NCBI GenBank assembly: GCA_964017195.1
Contig: OZ024887.1
Coordinates: 60,752,811-60,816,810 of the forward strand
Length of the DNA: 64,000 bases
Reading direction: 5' to 3'
Source of the DNA: Siderastrea radians
Lineage: Eukaryota; Cnidaria; Anthozoa; Scleractinia; Rhizangiidae
The position numbers and the translations under genes are program-made. The notes below the pieces were generated by a model that made no database searches, was not told where the DNA came from, and was given only the letters and a program-made list of their open reading frames with translations. Every line of letters begins with the position of its first letter. Within the stretch, counting starts at the first letter, position 1. This document shows positions 11,691 to 24,129 of the stretch, one piece after another.

Positions 11691-12025
11691 GTAGGCACGG
11701 TGGAGTCGTCGTTAGGGCCTTGGACTTTTGATCGAAAGATTGGGTGGTCGGTGGTTCGAGGCTTCACCTTTTGGTGTCTGCCTCGCATCGTGTTTGTTTG
11801 TTTGTTTTTTTCGTGAGACAAGCAACTTTAGTCCGCATTGTCTCCCTCCACCGTGGTGAATTAATGGCTGCCGGCGAAAAAAGGGCTTTAAGGGTAGCCA
11901 GCGATGGACCTGTATCCCACCCCCCCGGTTGGAGGGGGGGGAATAGTAATATTCCAAGATGCTTCATGCTACGGATACTGCAGTTAGGCACCAGCTGTGT
12001 GGTCATCTGTGGCCCGAAGTGCGGC
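11691..12025 (+). mobile_element. tRNA-derived SINE (unit 1 copy)
   Basis: The head GGCACGGTGGAGTCGTCGTT is tRNA-like, and a B box GGTTCGAGGCT sits at 11,753-11,763. The body contains CAGCGATGGAC, a G-rich tract and GCTTCATGCTACGG, also found in the SINE at 36,862-37,120. It would have been transcribed by RNA polymerase III and mobilised by a partner LINE. The equivalent copy in unit 2 is at about 30,107-30,430, so insertion predates the duplication. Confidence 0.7.
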
Positions 12026-13716
12026 TTAACTTTCTTCAAAGTAAGTCAGTGGTGTTTTATGCAACCGGACCCTGGTCCTGACTATTGTCTTTTTTACTGT
12101 ATAATTAAATTTGATAGTCTGTGAAAGTTTTACATCGGTGAGATCAGTAGCGGACATGAAGTTTTTATAACTTTGTATTTGCTACTCTATTTAAGGTAGC
12201 AATTTTAATAAAGCATTTTTACCTGCAACCAGATTCAATTCATTGTTTTCATCGTTACGATAAAATGAGTTTGCTTGCACGAGTAACATTCAGAAACAAA
12301 CATGACAAAGGAGGTAAATGGTAGGTAAAAACGACGTGACAACAGCTTCTGAGTCTAAAGTACTCTTCAGAACAAAGTTATCGAGAAAATAATTTTTACA
12401 AAATTACAAGACACAGTATACGTCCGCCATGTTGGTGTCGCTCTTTGGGGCACCAATACGGCGGCCATCAAAGTCAGTACAAGAAATAAGCCAGTTAATG
12501 AGATCAACACTCGCCCATTTCTCATCACACTTATAGAGATGACATATTAATGTTATAATGATACTTGATAATTGAAAAGTAACCCTATAATATCGGTTTT
12601 ATGAAATTTTGAGAGTTTCTGTGTTTCAAGCTGCCACAAATTTGATCAAATTTCAAACTGTTTTATTTGTAAAGCGAAGCGATATATCGACATGAAACTT
12701 TCCGTGTAGATTTATCCAACTAGTGTGTTGAATATATCAAAAGAGCAGCTCTGCAGTGGCCTTAGTTTGTGTTTTAGAATTTTGATGACGTAACATGAAA
12801 ACCAGCAATAGAGAAAAAAAACGCAAAGTCAAACAACGGTTATCATTCAGCTGCTGTCAATCATTGTAGCAGGTAACGTCCAGAATCACGCTCTTAGCGC
12901 GTGCAACTGATTCACTTTCAATCGACTGTCAATTGACTGTCATCAAATTTACGACTGACGTCAAATATCAAAGATCCCGTAGTCTCATCCCTTTCTGACC
13001 AACAGCTCAACGACCTTATAGGGACACTGTCACCAATATAAAAAATAACCTTGAAAAGCTAAAAGACGTATTCCAGTCAGAGGAAACCCAAAAATACTGG
13101 TTCAGCTTCTTTAAAATTACTCTACCAGTTCTGTGCGACTATAATTAGGTGCGTTTGGCTGAGGAACACTAGGATGGAAATGGATAGCTGCTTGAAAACG
13201 TTAGGCTAATGTTTTCAGTTTTTCCTTTGTTTCTTGTAAAAATCACCAGAAACTGAATACGGTTTGTTCTCCGTTTGAGAAAATCATTCGATTTCTTCTC
13301 TTGACTTTCTAGGAGTATTCTGTGTACGAGAAAAGGTATTTAATTTAATTTTCAGCTCATTTTTCACCCCAAAAGGTAAAAATCCCCGTGACAGTGTCCT
13401 GTTAATTACCAATCAGGCTGATGAAGCATAGATGCCATCAAATGACAACAATACACACCTGTAGTATTCATCTAAAAAAAGTAAAAGTCATCAAGCATTT
13501 GAAGTTTCAGTGGAGTTTGAATCTGCACTAGGAGAAACTTCGTACCCTTAACTGTCCACCAGAAACGACTTTGTTTAACACTTTAAGCCCTAACAGTGAC
13601 GAAATGAAATTTTTCTCTACATTATCACTACTTGTTCAGTGATTCAAGTGATGAGAATAAAGGAAGTGATCATCAAGGATAAGATGCCTTGATATTTGGA
13701 CAACTTCTCCTTACTA

Positions 13717-13990
13717 CAATTGTGGCCATTAGACCTTGGGACACTTGGTAATATTTCAATGAGAAGTCAGAAAATGCAATCTCCACTGTATTTAGAAGTC
13801 TTTTACAAGTTTTATGACTATCTGTGCCCCCCTCCCAGCCTCCCCAAACAATGTTGAAGATCAGTCGCCAGTTTCAAAACCCAACTTCAACATTGTACAT
13901 GGAGGGAGGGGGCGAGGCAAGAGTATTTTTCAAATGACGCTAACGGGACGCGATTTCAGCAAAGTGTCCCAAGACTTATGGCCATAGTTG
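13717..13990. mobile_element. 274-bp inverted-repeat MITE, unit 1 only
   Basis: Ends CAATTGTGGCCATTAGACC and GTCTTATGGCCATAGTTG are inverted repeats enclosing CTTGGGACACTT and its complement. The matching sites at about 3,746 and 32,112 lack it, so it inserted after the units separated. It interrupts the CCCTTTAAGCCC-type MITE. The middle contains a second inverted pair (CCCCCTCCC / GGAGGGAGGGGG). Non-coding. Confidence 0.7.
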
Positions 13991-14517
13991 CAGTTTCATG
14001 AGAAATGTATGGAGGACAGTAAGGAGAATATGCATTTTTATATCAGGGCTTAAAGGGTTAACAAGAGATGTTAAAATTCCAGAGAGTTAACTTAATGTAA
14101 ACACTAAAAGGATTTAACTTACAAAACGGTTTACGTTTCACTCACACTGCGTATAAACAAACAACATCCTCTGATCGCCAAACACCTCGTAACGGTCCGT
14201 CGAACTTCAATACAATAACATCAAATGTTTGATGACAAAACATGTAACGTCTGCTACCATATTGGGTCCTGTTTTTTCCGTGACGTGGCGAAGCTTAGAT
14301 GAAAACGACAGTGTCTATTAGAAATTTAGTCCCTCAAGAGGGCATCTGCTCGGGTTGACGTCATCGACAACAGTCCTTTACAGGAGTGCTTTCACTAAAC
14401 CAATCACAGCAGACAGCCTGGCCGTGGATTGACAACTTTGCTTGTTTAAGAGTGATCGCTGATACAAGTCATTTGGCGTAGCAACAAACGTTTTATGCGG
14501 TTGCATTTGAGTGGAAT

Positions 14518-14518
<1 letters not shown>

Positions 14519-14550
<32 letters not shown>
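14519..14550. repeat. (CAA)n microsatellite
   Basis: About ten CAA units. It marks the left edge of a block (to 15,689) that replaces about 430 bp present in the other two units. Confidence 0.85.
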
Positions 14551-14551
<1 letters not shown>

Positions 14552-14818
14552 GTTTATTCAGTATTACCATTTCTATACATGGTGTTACCGATTGAAATAC
14601 AATAAGTAACTATGAGAGTTAAGAATAGTGAAAAAGGAAATACAAATGTATTTGAATGGTATAATTAAGTATTATGATGTTTCTTTCGTCTTTCAAATGC
14701 TTGAAAAATGAAAGTAGCAGCACAGGCGTCCCAAACTCACGATTCGAGAAATCGATCGAATAAATGATTTATGTAAGCGTATGAATGATTTATGTAAGCG
14801 TATGAGTGATTTATGTAA

Positions 14819-15292
14819 TGCGCCGATCAATTCGAAACTTCAACATCCCCCCCCGGGCATACCCCGGGCATTTGACTGTGCATCGTGCCCGGGGAGGGGG
14901 GAATTTGAACGTTGCGTTTGAAGGGTGGGGAATTTGAAGCGGATTTATCTCTTGTTCTCACGTAATACGCCCGTGAGTTTTTTCGGTTTTTGCAGGGTTT
15001 GACGGATTTACAAGACAGAGTTTCCCCTTTCTTAGTGAATAACTCTTTCAAAAAGGGTCTTTAAAAGACGTTTGAAGGTGCCATTACGGCATATCTCTCT
15101 GAAAAGCGTATAAAGTGTTTGATTGAAGAAGAAATTTGTCTTTGAGGAGAGGTATTTTAGTAGTAATTGGTGGGGCATTTGAACGGCTTTTTTGCCCCGA
15201 GGGTAGGGAATTTGAAGAAACCAATCTTCAAAAGTTCAAATGCCCGGGGGGGTGCCCGGGGGGGATGCTGAACTTTCGAATTGATCGGCGCA
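14819..15292. mobile_element. GC-rich PIF/Harbinger-like MITE, 474 bp
   Basis: Inverted ends TGCGCCGATCAATTCGAAA and its near-complement at 15,259-15,292 enclose CCCGGGG-rich blocks. TAA flanks both sides (14,816-14,818 and 15,293-15,295). The insertion lies in a short tandem repeat (ATTTATGTAAGCGTATGA) that shows the pre-insertion sequence. Three-base TAA duplications are typical of PIF/Harbinger elements. A second member is at 21,677-22,608. No transposase. Confidence 0.7.
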
Positions 15293-15376
15293 TAAGTGTA
15301 TCGAGTGGGACGTGACTACTTGAAGTGCGCGGCCGGTTGTGTTACAATTTAGGCCGTTGGAAATTTGAGCGCTCTA

Positions 15377-15680
15377 TAAGACTTTGTATGGAGTTTAAAA
15401 TAACGTGGAATAAAAGCGCTCGACGAAATAAAATTTTACCTTCTTTTCAATAAAATAAAGAAAATGTACTCACCTTTCTTGATTTCTGTTGTCCTTTTGG
15501 GCTATTTCATCGTTTTTGGGGGGTTTTGAGGTTTTTGTCGTAAACGATGAAATAGCCCAAAAGGACAACAGAAATCAAGAAAGGTGAGTACATTTTCTTT
15601 ATTTTATTGAAAAGAAGGTAAAATTTTATTTCGTCGAGCGCTTTTATTCCACGTTATTTTAAACTCCATACAAAGTCTTA
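15377..15680. repeat. Perfect palindrome with 139-bp arms
   Basis: The left arm (15,377-15,515) and right arm (15,542-15,680) appear exactly complementary base for base around a 26-bp loop. The arms contain AAAAGCGCTCGACGAAAT and, on the right arm, GAAAGGTGAGTAC, which looks like a splice donor. Identity of the arms implies very recent formation or ongoing homogenisation. It is absent from units 0 and 2. Confidence 0.9.
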
Positions 15681-16846
15681 TTGATGAGTCAAGGTAAGAT
15701 GTTATTATAAGCTGATTCTAGAAGTTTAAATCAAATCTTAGCCACCAATTTTGTTAGAATAGCAATTTTATCAAAAAAGTAGTGTTCAATAAAAGCACAA
15801 TCACGCAAAACTAACGATGGCTTTGCACGTGCCCCCTCATTCTGATACAAATGTACATCTCTTTGCCGTTCTCTGCAAAACAGATCGTCCAAGTGACCAA
15901 TTATGTCTTTTCCTTCTCTGAAGTCCATAGTTTCGTCGTATGTACGAATTCATTTCCTCGGTAATATAATTCGGTCACATTGTACAAATTGAGCGATTTG
16001 GGTTAATTACAACGTCGGGGAGAAACGTTAATTTATTTTTTGAGGGACGTTTTCGCTGACCGGACGCCGTAATGGTTGCTTAAGTCTCTAATATATAGAT
16101 TTAGCCAAGCCTAAAAGCGGAACTCCAATTTTTATTTATTTATTTATTTATTAGTATTTATTTTATTTATTATTATTTTATTTATTATTATTATTATTAT
16201 TATCTCAAGTGGTACCTGACAGCAATATTATAGTTTAGGTAATTATTAGTAAATACACCTCTCATCAAATTAGAATCTGCATACCTGGCAACCTTATAAA
16301 ATCAGAAATAGGGACCACCCCCCCCCCATGCTCACCCCAGACCTGGGGTAGTGCCCTGCCCCCCCCCCCCACTGCCCCCCAACACTGAGCAGGGTCTAGG
16401 ATGCTCTAGGGTTTTTGCATTAATTTTTAAAAATATTGCCTGTACTGTACTGTCTTAGCATTAGAATTCTCAGGTGTTGTTTAATGGTCTCAAGCACCAC
16501 ATGTATTGCACAAAACAAAAGAAAAGTCAAAAAAAGACCAATTGAAGGCCAATCTTTAATAATCCAATTCCAAATTGCCTTTTTTTTCCTGGAAAATCGG
16601 AATGTCCCGATTTTTTTAGGTTTTGAAACTCCAAAATTGGGACAATTCCCATTAAATGGGGATGGATGGCAGGTATGAACCTGTTTTACAAAATTCTAAA
16701 TAAGCCCCAGTTTTAGGTTGTAAACTTAAATATTGGGCACAATAATTATTTTTGTTCACCTTACCTCGGCCTTTTCTCTGCCACAAGTCTACGGTTTAAT
16801 TTATTTACATTTTTGCAGAGTTGTCAAATTGCATAGACAAGGTACT

Positions 16847-17001
16847 AATTGAAGGGGTGTGTGGAATAACGCCCTAAGTGACTCCTGATCTAATGTCCAA
16901 TTCTCCCTTTGATTTACAAACACACACAAGGAAAACTGGAAGGAGAATTTAGCAGTTCATCAGAAGTCACTTGGGGCTTTATTCCAGGCACCCCTTCAAT
17001 T
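16847..17001. mobile_element. 155-bp palindromic MITE
   Basis: AATTGAAGGGGTGTGTGG on the left pairs with CCAGGCACCCCTTCAATT on the right, and the pairing continues through AAGTGACT / AGTCACTT. Non-coding. Confidence 0.6.
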
Positions 17002-18325
17002 GAAAAATACCTCCACCTTATTCAGTGGTTTGACAGATAAGTTGTGTGGTATAGAGCGAGGAAAAATGCGAGCAATGAGTACCGGTAAAATGTCCTTGAC
17101 CATTATCTGTAATACCACTGAATGATATTTATTATTCCACTACAATATTTGCCTATCATTTTAAATGATTTATTCAATGAGTGATTTGAAACCGGGACAC
17201 TACAGTGCAATACACTCATACCCTCATGTATGTGTTTCCCCCTTATATGATAAACTGATGCTATAGTGGAATAACAATGTACCTTGTTTACTCTTATTGA
17301 TGCCCAGGGACTATTATATTAAAATCAATCTCTTTAAGTACCCATCAGTCATGAATCAACTACTCACCCACTTAGTTGATAAATCGGTCAATCAGTCAAT
17401 TAAAAATTTGTGACTAACAGTGTTGCCAACGTGAATAACAAATGGTCCAGTAACCACTAGTGACTTTATTTGATGCACAGATTATGACTCACTATGTTAC
17501 TACCCCTGACTGTGATGGTAGTAAATCTTGTGGTTGAATTTGTTTTTGGTTTGATCATTAGCCTTTACACTGCATCTAATCTCACCAATGAGCAATGTTA
17601 CTGATTGTCATAATCTGGTAGCAAAGAGAAACAAAAAGAAAAGCCTCTTCATAAATCATTTCAGGATAGTCAGAAACCTGTCATGTAATGAACTGACAAG
17701 AGGGGATCAGACTATGGTGAATCCATCATTTGAAATAGTTTTCCCTGTCAAGTGAATTCAAGTAAATAAGTCTGAATCATTATTCCTGGGAAGTTAGTTG
17801 TGTGTGTGCTTGTGTGTGTGGGGGGGGGGGGGGGTAGGGTTACTCCCAAATAACTGAAATGCTACTGGTGTATGGATGTGTTACTGAGGGAACATGAAGT
17901 GTATGTGGATACAGTCAAACTAATCACCAACATCAAAATTTACCAAAAAAAAAAAACAAAAATATAAAACCTTATTTCAAAACTGCTCTTAAAATTTTTT
18001 ATTTCAATTGATAATGTCTGCCTGGGAACATACATGTAGCTAAGAGTACAAATTTATTAACCAAAGCCTTACAATAAACTGCCATATTTTTTCTGACATC
18101 AGGTTGATGGAATAAAAACCTGTATGGGAAACAAAGCAGAGTTTAATTACCTCAGTTGCCAAAAGTAAGCCCGTGGCTTTAGGGAGGTTCTAAGGATATT
18201 TGCGCAATTTTTTTCTGCGCATCCATACTGCGCACACAATTCACAAAATTGGCATTATGTCATGCCGTGTCATGCACTGAGCATGCACACTCGCATGAAA
18301 AACTACCCCAAATGTTTTTAAGACA

Positions 18326-18804
18326 CTGTAAACTGCCGCTTATAAGCCCTAGGCTGATACAACTTTGTAAGGGGTTTTGGGTGGGCTTATAAATGGAGGG
18401 GCTTATATCCGGGGGGGCTTATAAGCGGGATAAGAAAAACGTTACAAAATGAGCCACAGCAGTGTTGATCGAAATACGTTTTTAATTTACCAGTTTGTAA
18501 TTAACCTTTGAAATGTCACAATAAATCGAATTCACTTCAATTTTAACAACAAAATCAAAACTGCAACAACGCGAATGTAACCGGAACATAACAAAACAGA
18601 AGCTCAGAGTTAATCTTTGCAGTTTTCTGTGAGAGTGCTTAATATTAAGGAAACAGGGAAAACTAGAGGAGGGCTTATATCTGGGGGGGGGGGGGGGGTG
18701 GCATATTACCGGATGTATTTTTTGTTTACAGGTGGATGGGCCTATAGCCGGGGGGGGGGGGGGGGGGCTTGTAAGTAGGTGGGCTTATAAGTGGCAGTTT
18801 ACGG
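18326..18804. mobile_element. TA-type MITE with GGCTTATAAG repeats
   Basis: The left end CTGTAAACTGCCGCTTATAA and right end TTATAAGTGGCAGTTTACGG are inverted repeats. The interior has several GGGCTTATA motifs and poly-G runs at about 18,684-18,699 and 18,750-18,767. The ends resemble those of the elements at 37,318 and 59,371. Confidence 0.65.
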
Positions 18805-21676
18805 TATTTGTTTTCAGTTTTGAGCATGTGCATTTAAATAAGTGGCATTGAAGCAATCCAAGTGGATGTAAGGTAAACTGTATTTTTCAAGATGGTTGGT
18901 CTCATGTAAATACTTATGCCAGTCTGAATTTCAGACTGGTCTCATGTAAACAAAATTGCACCAGTCTGAGTTTACACTGTTTTAATGAAATCAGGGTTTT
19001 ACTGCCCCTGGGTATCTGAGGATGTTGTTAAACATTCTTGAGAGCTGCTCAACTTTAGTCTGAGGGGGTGTTTGCATGACACCAGTTCATTGTATGCTTT
19101 TCATTCTGCTACAAGTTCACCCCAGTTCCCTCTTGCTTCTCTGTATTTGTTATATGATTACAACACAAAATCTCGTAACAGTGCAAGCCATACCTGGGTG
19201 AGTTCATACCGGTACCACGTAAACATGGTGTAACTATTTGATTCATTCTGCATTAAGTTACCCCCCTGTAATTAACCATATTGCCATCCAGATAAATCTC
19301 ACATCACCGTGAAAAAAGGATTTTGTAACTTGAGGAGGGGAGATTCTTAACTACAAATCTCGCATTGTTGCTAAGGGATTTTTGTGGATGGTATTCTGTC
19401 ATACGCTGTTTTCAGCGTTTCCTGCCACTATATTGGTGAAGTAATGAAGAAGAACATATGAATTCCACAACTGAACATTGTGCACGCATAGCTACTGCCA
19501 GTCCCATGCAACTGCACATTAAAAAGAAAATCAGTAAAACTAAGAGGAAACTAGTAAAGTTCCGACTTTTTTGCGAATCGCCCCACCCTTCTTTACAATC
19601 TGAAGCATGCAATTACTGTTTTTACAAAGAATAGAAGAACTACAGCACAAAAATGTATAAAGATATGTGCTTGTGCCATCACAACTTTTATATTCATAAT
19701 AAAGCAAATTTCTAGAAACTGTTGCTTAAAATTTTGCATCCTGATAATCTTTAAATGTTCGCAATGTTTACAATAGCGAGAACTGTATGCTGTTTGAGTT
19801 TTAGCATTTTTTCTGTTCAGGTCAAATGACATGCTGAATATGGTTGTGACTTGAAAATCTTGAAAACCTTTCCCATAAAACAAACGTGGCCAAGCAGCTT
19901 ATCTGTGGAAGTAATAGGGTTTCCAAGATATGATGGTTCTGAGGAACTTCCCACAGCAACAATATGGTGATTAAGAGTCTCCTCCCTTAAGTCCAGATGT
20001 AAAGGCTCTCATTGCCACCCAAATGAAAGTCTTGATGGCACACTCATGTAAATGTTGTGGTTCAATTTTATCCTTGGTTCAATTTTTATTTTCCATTGTG
20101 AATAATAGGATTGCCAAATAAAAATTGGAGCTCCACTTTTAGGCTTGGCTAAATCTATATACTTGAATGATTTTAAAACTGTTTAATTATGTTTGACTGG
20201 GTTCAGAAATTGAATGGAATCAAACACAGCTGTATATATATCGGCATATTTTTGGTCATCAATTGTGTTCAACTACCGAACCCAAATTAACCCAATCACT
20301 GCATTCAATCCAGTTCAATTTACTGAACAATTAGATACGTAAGCTGGGCTAATTATATATTAACTGATATCTTCCACGTACCTTAACTTCACTGTAAGAA
20401 AATGCTGCATCACTGATCACTGCTGGCATATATGCCTAGAACAGAAAAAAAGGATCAGTGAAAAAAAAAACATTCAGGGCTAAAAAATGGCAGTCGCCCA
20501 GTCGCCAGTGGCGATTTAAAACTGACCAGGGCCACTAAAAGTCGAGGCTTAAATGCCTGATAGAGGACTGCAAATAAAAGGTACACTGTAGTTACAATTC
20601 AAATAAATTAGACTTTCATTGGAGCATCTTTGTTTTCTTTCCCCTCCTCAACTCTAAGTTCATCAGTTGAAGAAAATTTTCAGTTCTTGGAGTGCAAAAT
20701 TCATGAGAACGAGCGCCTGTCAAATTACTTTCATCCTTAAAATAATATTAACTTCATTGTTCTTCTTTTGACAACATCAAATAACTAATATTGTATGTAA
20801 CATACATTATTAAAGCATTCACAATGCAATTTTTGACCAATGTGACATTAATGAACAGAAAGAATGGGTGAACAGAATAGTAATTATACTCAATGTCAAT
20901 TATTAAGGGAGTCGTCATTCACTTTGCTAGCATTGTCACTTCCCGCTTTGAAATGTTGTTGCCGAAGCTATACTTTGCTTTACTTTTGTGATCCACCTGA
21001 TTCATGAGACGTACAAGACCCATTGTTGGAAATTTTTGCATCCACCCGTGAAAGTGTTCTTCTTTCCAGCTTTTGTGGAATCCTAACAAATAATTAATAA
21101 ATCATCGCCTGAACCCCTCATTTGCAGCTATCCAAACTCTTTTAGCCATTTGTCTAAAAAGTGGTTACATGTAATTGTCTTCCCCCCTTTGCACGGTTCA
21201 TTGGGTAATACAGGTAAGGTAAAGCACTTGAATATCAATCAATCGAATGAGCAACAAAATGGCAGGACCTCATTTAAGTTTACTGGATGTTCAATCATCT
21301 CCAGTCTCCTTTGCTTAACTCAGTAAAGAGCCAATTGCAATTAATCAAACATGTTCTAACTAATCCCAGCAGACAATTGTCAGTTAAACAAGCCAGATTG
21401 CCTTTAGGAAGCAAAAACACATCAGTACAAATATGTCAATTGCATAAAAAAATCCTTTGCTTACATCTGGATTCCGGCCCCCTTGGGAATACAATGATTT
21501 TTGAGAAAACCAAAAAATGCATGCAGTAATTATTTAAACTTTCTAAAACATGAACATTCCATTATGAGTGACAAATAGTAAGAAGCACTTTCCACAATGC
21601 AGTGCTTTTATTTCATACATGTAGGTTAACTGAGATCGAAAAAAAAATGGCAAATTGCAGTCGCCTTCTGAACTAA

Positions 21677-22608
21677 TGCAAGGTTCAATTTTACCTGTTA
21701 CCATCCCCCCACCAGGCAACCCCGGGGACAAGTCCAGCCCTTCGAGCCTGGGGGTGGGGAATTGTTTGAAGTGGTCTTGTCCCGGGGAGTCGGGGAGGGG
21801 GGCAAATCGAAAATAACTTCTTGTTGTTCTTGTAAAGTACGTCACTTCTCAGTTGATATGATGGCCCCGGACCGCGTGGAGCCTATTTCCAGTGAAAATC
21901 TCTAGTATTTGTAGCAGACTGTTTAGAGAAGAGTAATCTCTCAAAATTAAAATCTGTGTTCGACGGTACGTTTATTATAAATTGTTGAAAGAATGTGCGT
22001 TTGATGCATACTCGAATGAATGGTGGTCGTCACAAACAAAGAAATATTTCTTCAGTGTGTTTATATTTATAATAAGACCACTTAAATAGACTCTATATCA
22101 AAACGGATGCACAGTTTTATGTTAAACAGAGATTTCAGTCCAGTGTTCTTATGAAACAAGGTAAGAAAAACTCCTTTAAATGCTGCCATCAATTTGTTCA
22201 TGGGCCTCTTGTGCGTATGCGCTATATTTAGAATAAAACATGTGGCGAAGAAAATTTCTTTACTTGCCAGCCGTACGCCAGTGCAGGTAGAGTTTTTTCT
22301 TCAGTTTTCTGTTCATGTTTTTATTATATTATGCATGTAGTGTCCTTCTTTCAATACACTCTAGAAAAGCATTTAAGTTCTTGTCAAAACGTCTGATTTT
22401 GCTATTGTACGGAAATCAATATCGTCATTTAGGTTTTGTACACAAAACAACGTATTTGTGGTCGATGAGGAGTCCCGGAGGTGGGGAATCGTCTCTTTCT
22501 GTGTGCCCGGGGGTGGGGAATAGACTGCCAAGTGAGAAAAAAATTGCAAATCCCGGGGGGTAGGCCCGGGGAGGGGGAGGATGGTAACAGGTAGAATTGA
22601 ACCATGCA
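21677..22608. mobile_element. GC-rich PIF/Harbinger-like MITE, 932 bp
   Basis: The left end TGCAAGGTTCAATTTTACC pairs with the right end GAATTGAACCATGCA. TAA flanks both sides (21,674-21,676 and 22,609-22,611). Blocks of CCCGGGG / GGGGAAT near each end match the style of the 474-bp element at 14,819. No transposase. Confidence 0.7.
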
Positions 22609-22614
22609 TAATAT

Positions 22615-22990
22615 TGAGTGATAAACAAAAAAAATTCACACATACACATGTAAGCTTAACTTGAGCTTAAGTGAAGCAGAATAAAATTATTGAAATTCAA
22701 GCAAACAATTCATAAGTGATAAACAAAATTAATTCACACATAAGCTTAAGTCTTGAGCTTAAGTGAAGCCCAATAAAATTATTGAAGTTCAAGCGAACAA
22801 TTCATAAGTGATAAACAAAATTAATTCACACATAAGCTTAAGTCTTGAGCTTAAGTGAAGCCAAATAAAATTATTGAAATTCAAGAAAACAATTCATAAG
22901 TGATAAACAAAATTAATTCACACATAAGCTTAAGTCTTGAGCTTAAGTGAAGCCAAATAAAATTATTGAAATTCAAGCAAACAATTCAGA
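22615..22990. repeat. 92-bp tandem repeat, four copies
   Basis: The unit AAGTGATAAACAAAATTAAT... ...TTGAAATTCAAGCAAACA recurs at 22,714, 22,806 and 22,898 with exact 92-bp spacing, preceded by one diverged copy from about 22,618. Each unit contains CTTAAGTCTTGAGCTTAAG, an inverted motif. Minisatellite. Confidence 0.85.
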
Positions 22991-24129
22991 AATCAGAAGA
23001 AGGGTTAAAAAATATTTAAGACCTACTTCAGTAGATACATAAATGAGGATGTGCTTTTTCGTCGATTCGTTACTTGCATGGATTTTGGTAGGGGTTTTGC
23101 CGAGGATATTGTAAACAATGACTGGATTCAGAGTTTAAAAGAACGAGGCATATATCAATTATGTCCTGTTTTGTTATTCTTTTGTTAGTCAATGAGTTAA
23201 CATCTTGACGATTCGCGTTGGTACTTGTTTTCGCCTTTTACTTCATTGCATGCTTTCATAAGCTGTTTCCTCCTTTGCCTCAGGCTACACTTTGCTCCGT
23301 GAAAACAAAAGACACTGGTATTCTTCAAAGTTGAGAAAAGCGGGTTATCGTCGCAAAAGTAAATAACTGGAAATATTATATTTATGACCAAAGCCAAGAC
23401 AAATTTCTCTTTGTTCGAGATAACGGGGAATTGGAGATAAGCGAGTTGAGATAGTGGGATCCTTCTAAATAAAAGCGAATTCCCCATACCGTAATATTCT
23501 GTGAAATGATTGAAAAATTCCGAGAAACTCACCCGGGAAACTCAGCAATCAAATCTTCACGCTGGTTCAATTAAAGCATCGGGCCAAAGCAATCCATATT
23601 TCTCCTCAATAAAGACATTCATATTCCACTTAACAGGCATTCGGGACCGGCAGTCGAGTTTCTTTAGCCTATCTTTTCATTTCCAACGCTGAAAAGGTAT
23701 TGTGTTCTCGTTCTCACTCAGTCACGCGCGCGGCCATATTGTGAAATCTTGTAATATGATACCATCACCTTTGCACTACCCCCTCAAATTGTGTTCCCTT
23801 TTTTCGTTTTGTTTTGTTTTGTTTCTTTTCCTCTTTTTTTCACTTTCTACGAGTAGTATTAAATGACATACCGTAAAAGGTGCGGTTTAAGTTTTGACGA
23901 AAAGTTCCCTTTTGTAACAGTACATTTTTTTTGTTAAACAAACTTTGCTAAAGCACGGAAATTGATTTTACCTTTTTGAACACCTTGTAACTTCATGCTG
24001 TCCTTGGCGTAAATTTCTTCTCCGTTCTCTCTCTATTACGACTTCTTTCCCCTTGATGATCTGTAGAATAAAAAACAAAAACGTAGACGTAAATTATTCG
24101 GTGGTACAAAATTATTTCCAATCACAAAT

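Larger units (their letters stand above)
6574..16093 (+). repeat. Segmental duplication unit 1
   Basis: This starts at the CTAATACTGTTGCG junction (also seen at 24,560) and runs through the bHLH gene to TCTCTAATA at 16,093. Unit 2 (24,560-33,194) follows it in the same order with only scattered substitutions and small indels. Unit 1 has gained the 274-bp element at 13,717 and a replaced block at 14,519-15,689. It also keeps about 118 bp near 8,280-8,400 that unit 2 lacks. The head directly abuts the tail of the partial unit at 6,573, which is the arrangement expected of a tandem array. Confidence 0.9.
16094..20159. mobile_element. 4.1-kb segment with 44-bp inverted ends
   Basis: 44-bp ends (16,094-16,137 and 20,116-20,159) are inverted copies with about two mismatches, starting TATAGATTTAGCCAAGCC. 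TA flanks both sides. No transposase was recognised inside. Relatives of this end motif (CTCCACTTTT) recur near 24,523, so it may be one nested part of the larger insertion. Confidence 0.6.

Noticed and set aside
11712..12124. Overlapping frames of 81-126 codons on both strands
   Set aside because: They fall within a tRNA-derived SINE and its G-rich tract.
14827..15051. 74-codon minus-strand frame
   Set aside because: It lies within the GC-rich MITE and has no domain-like composition.
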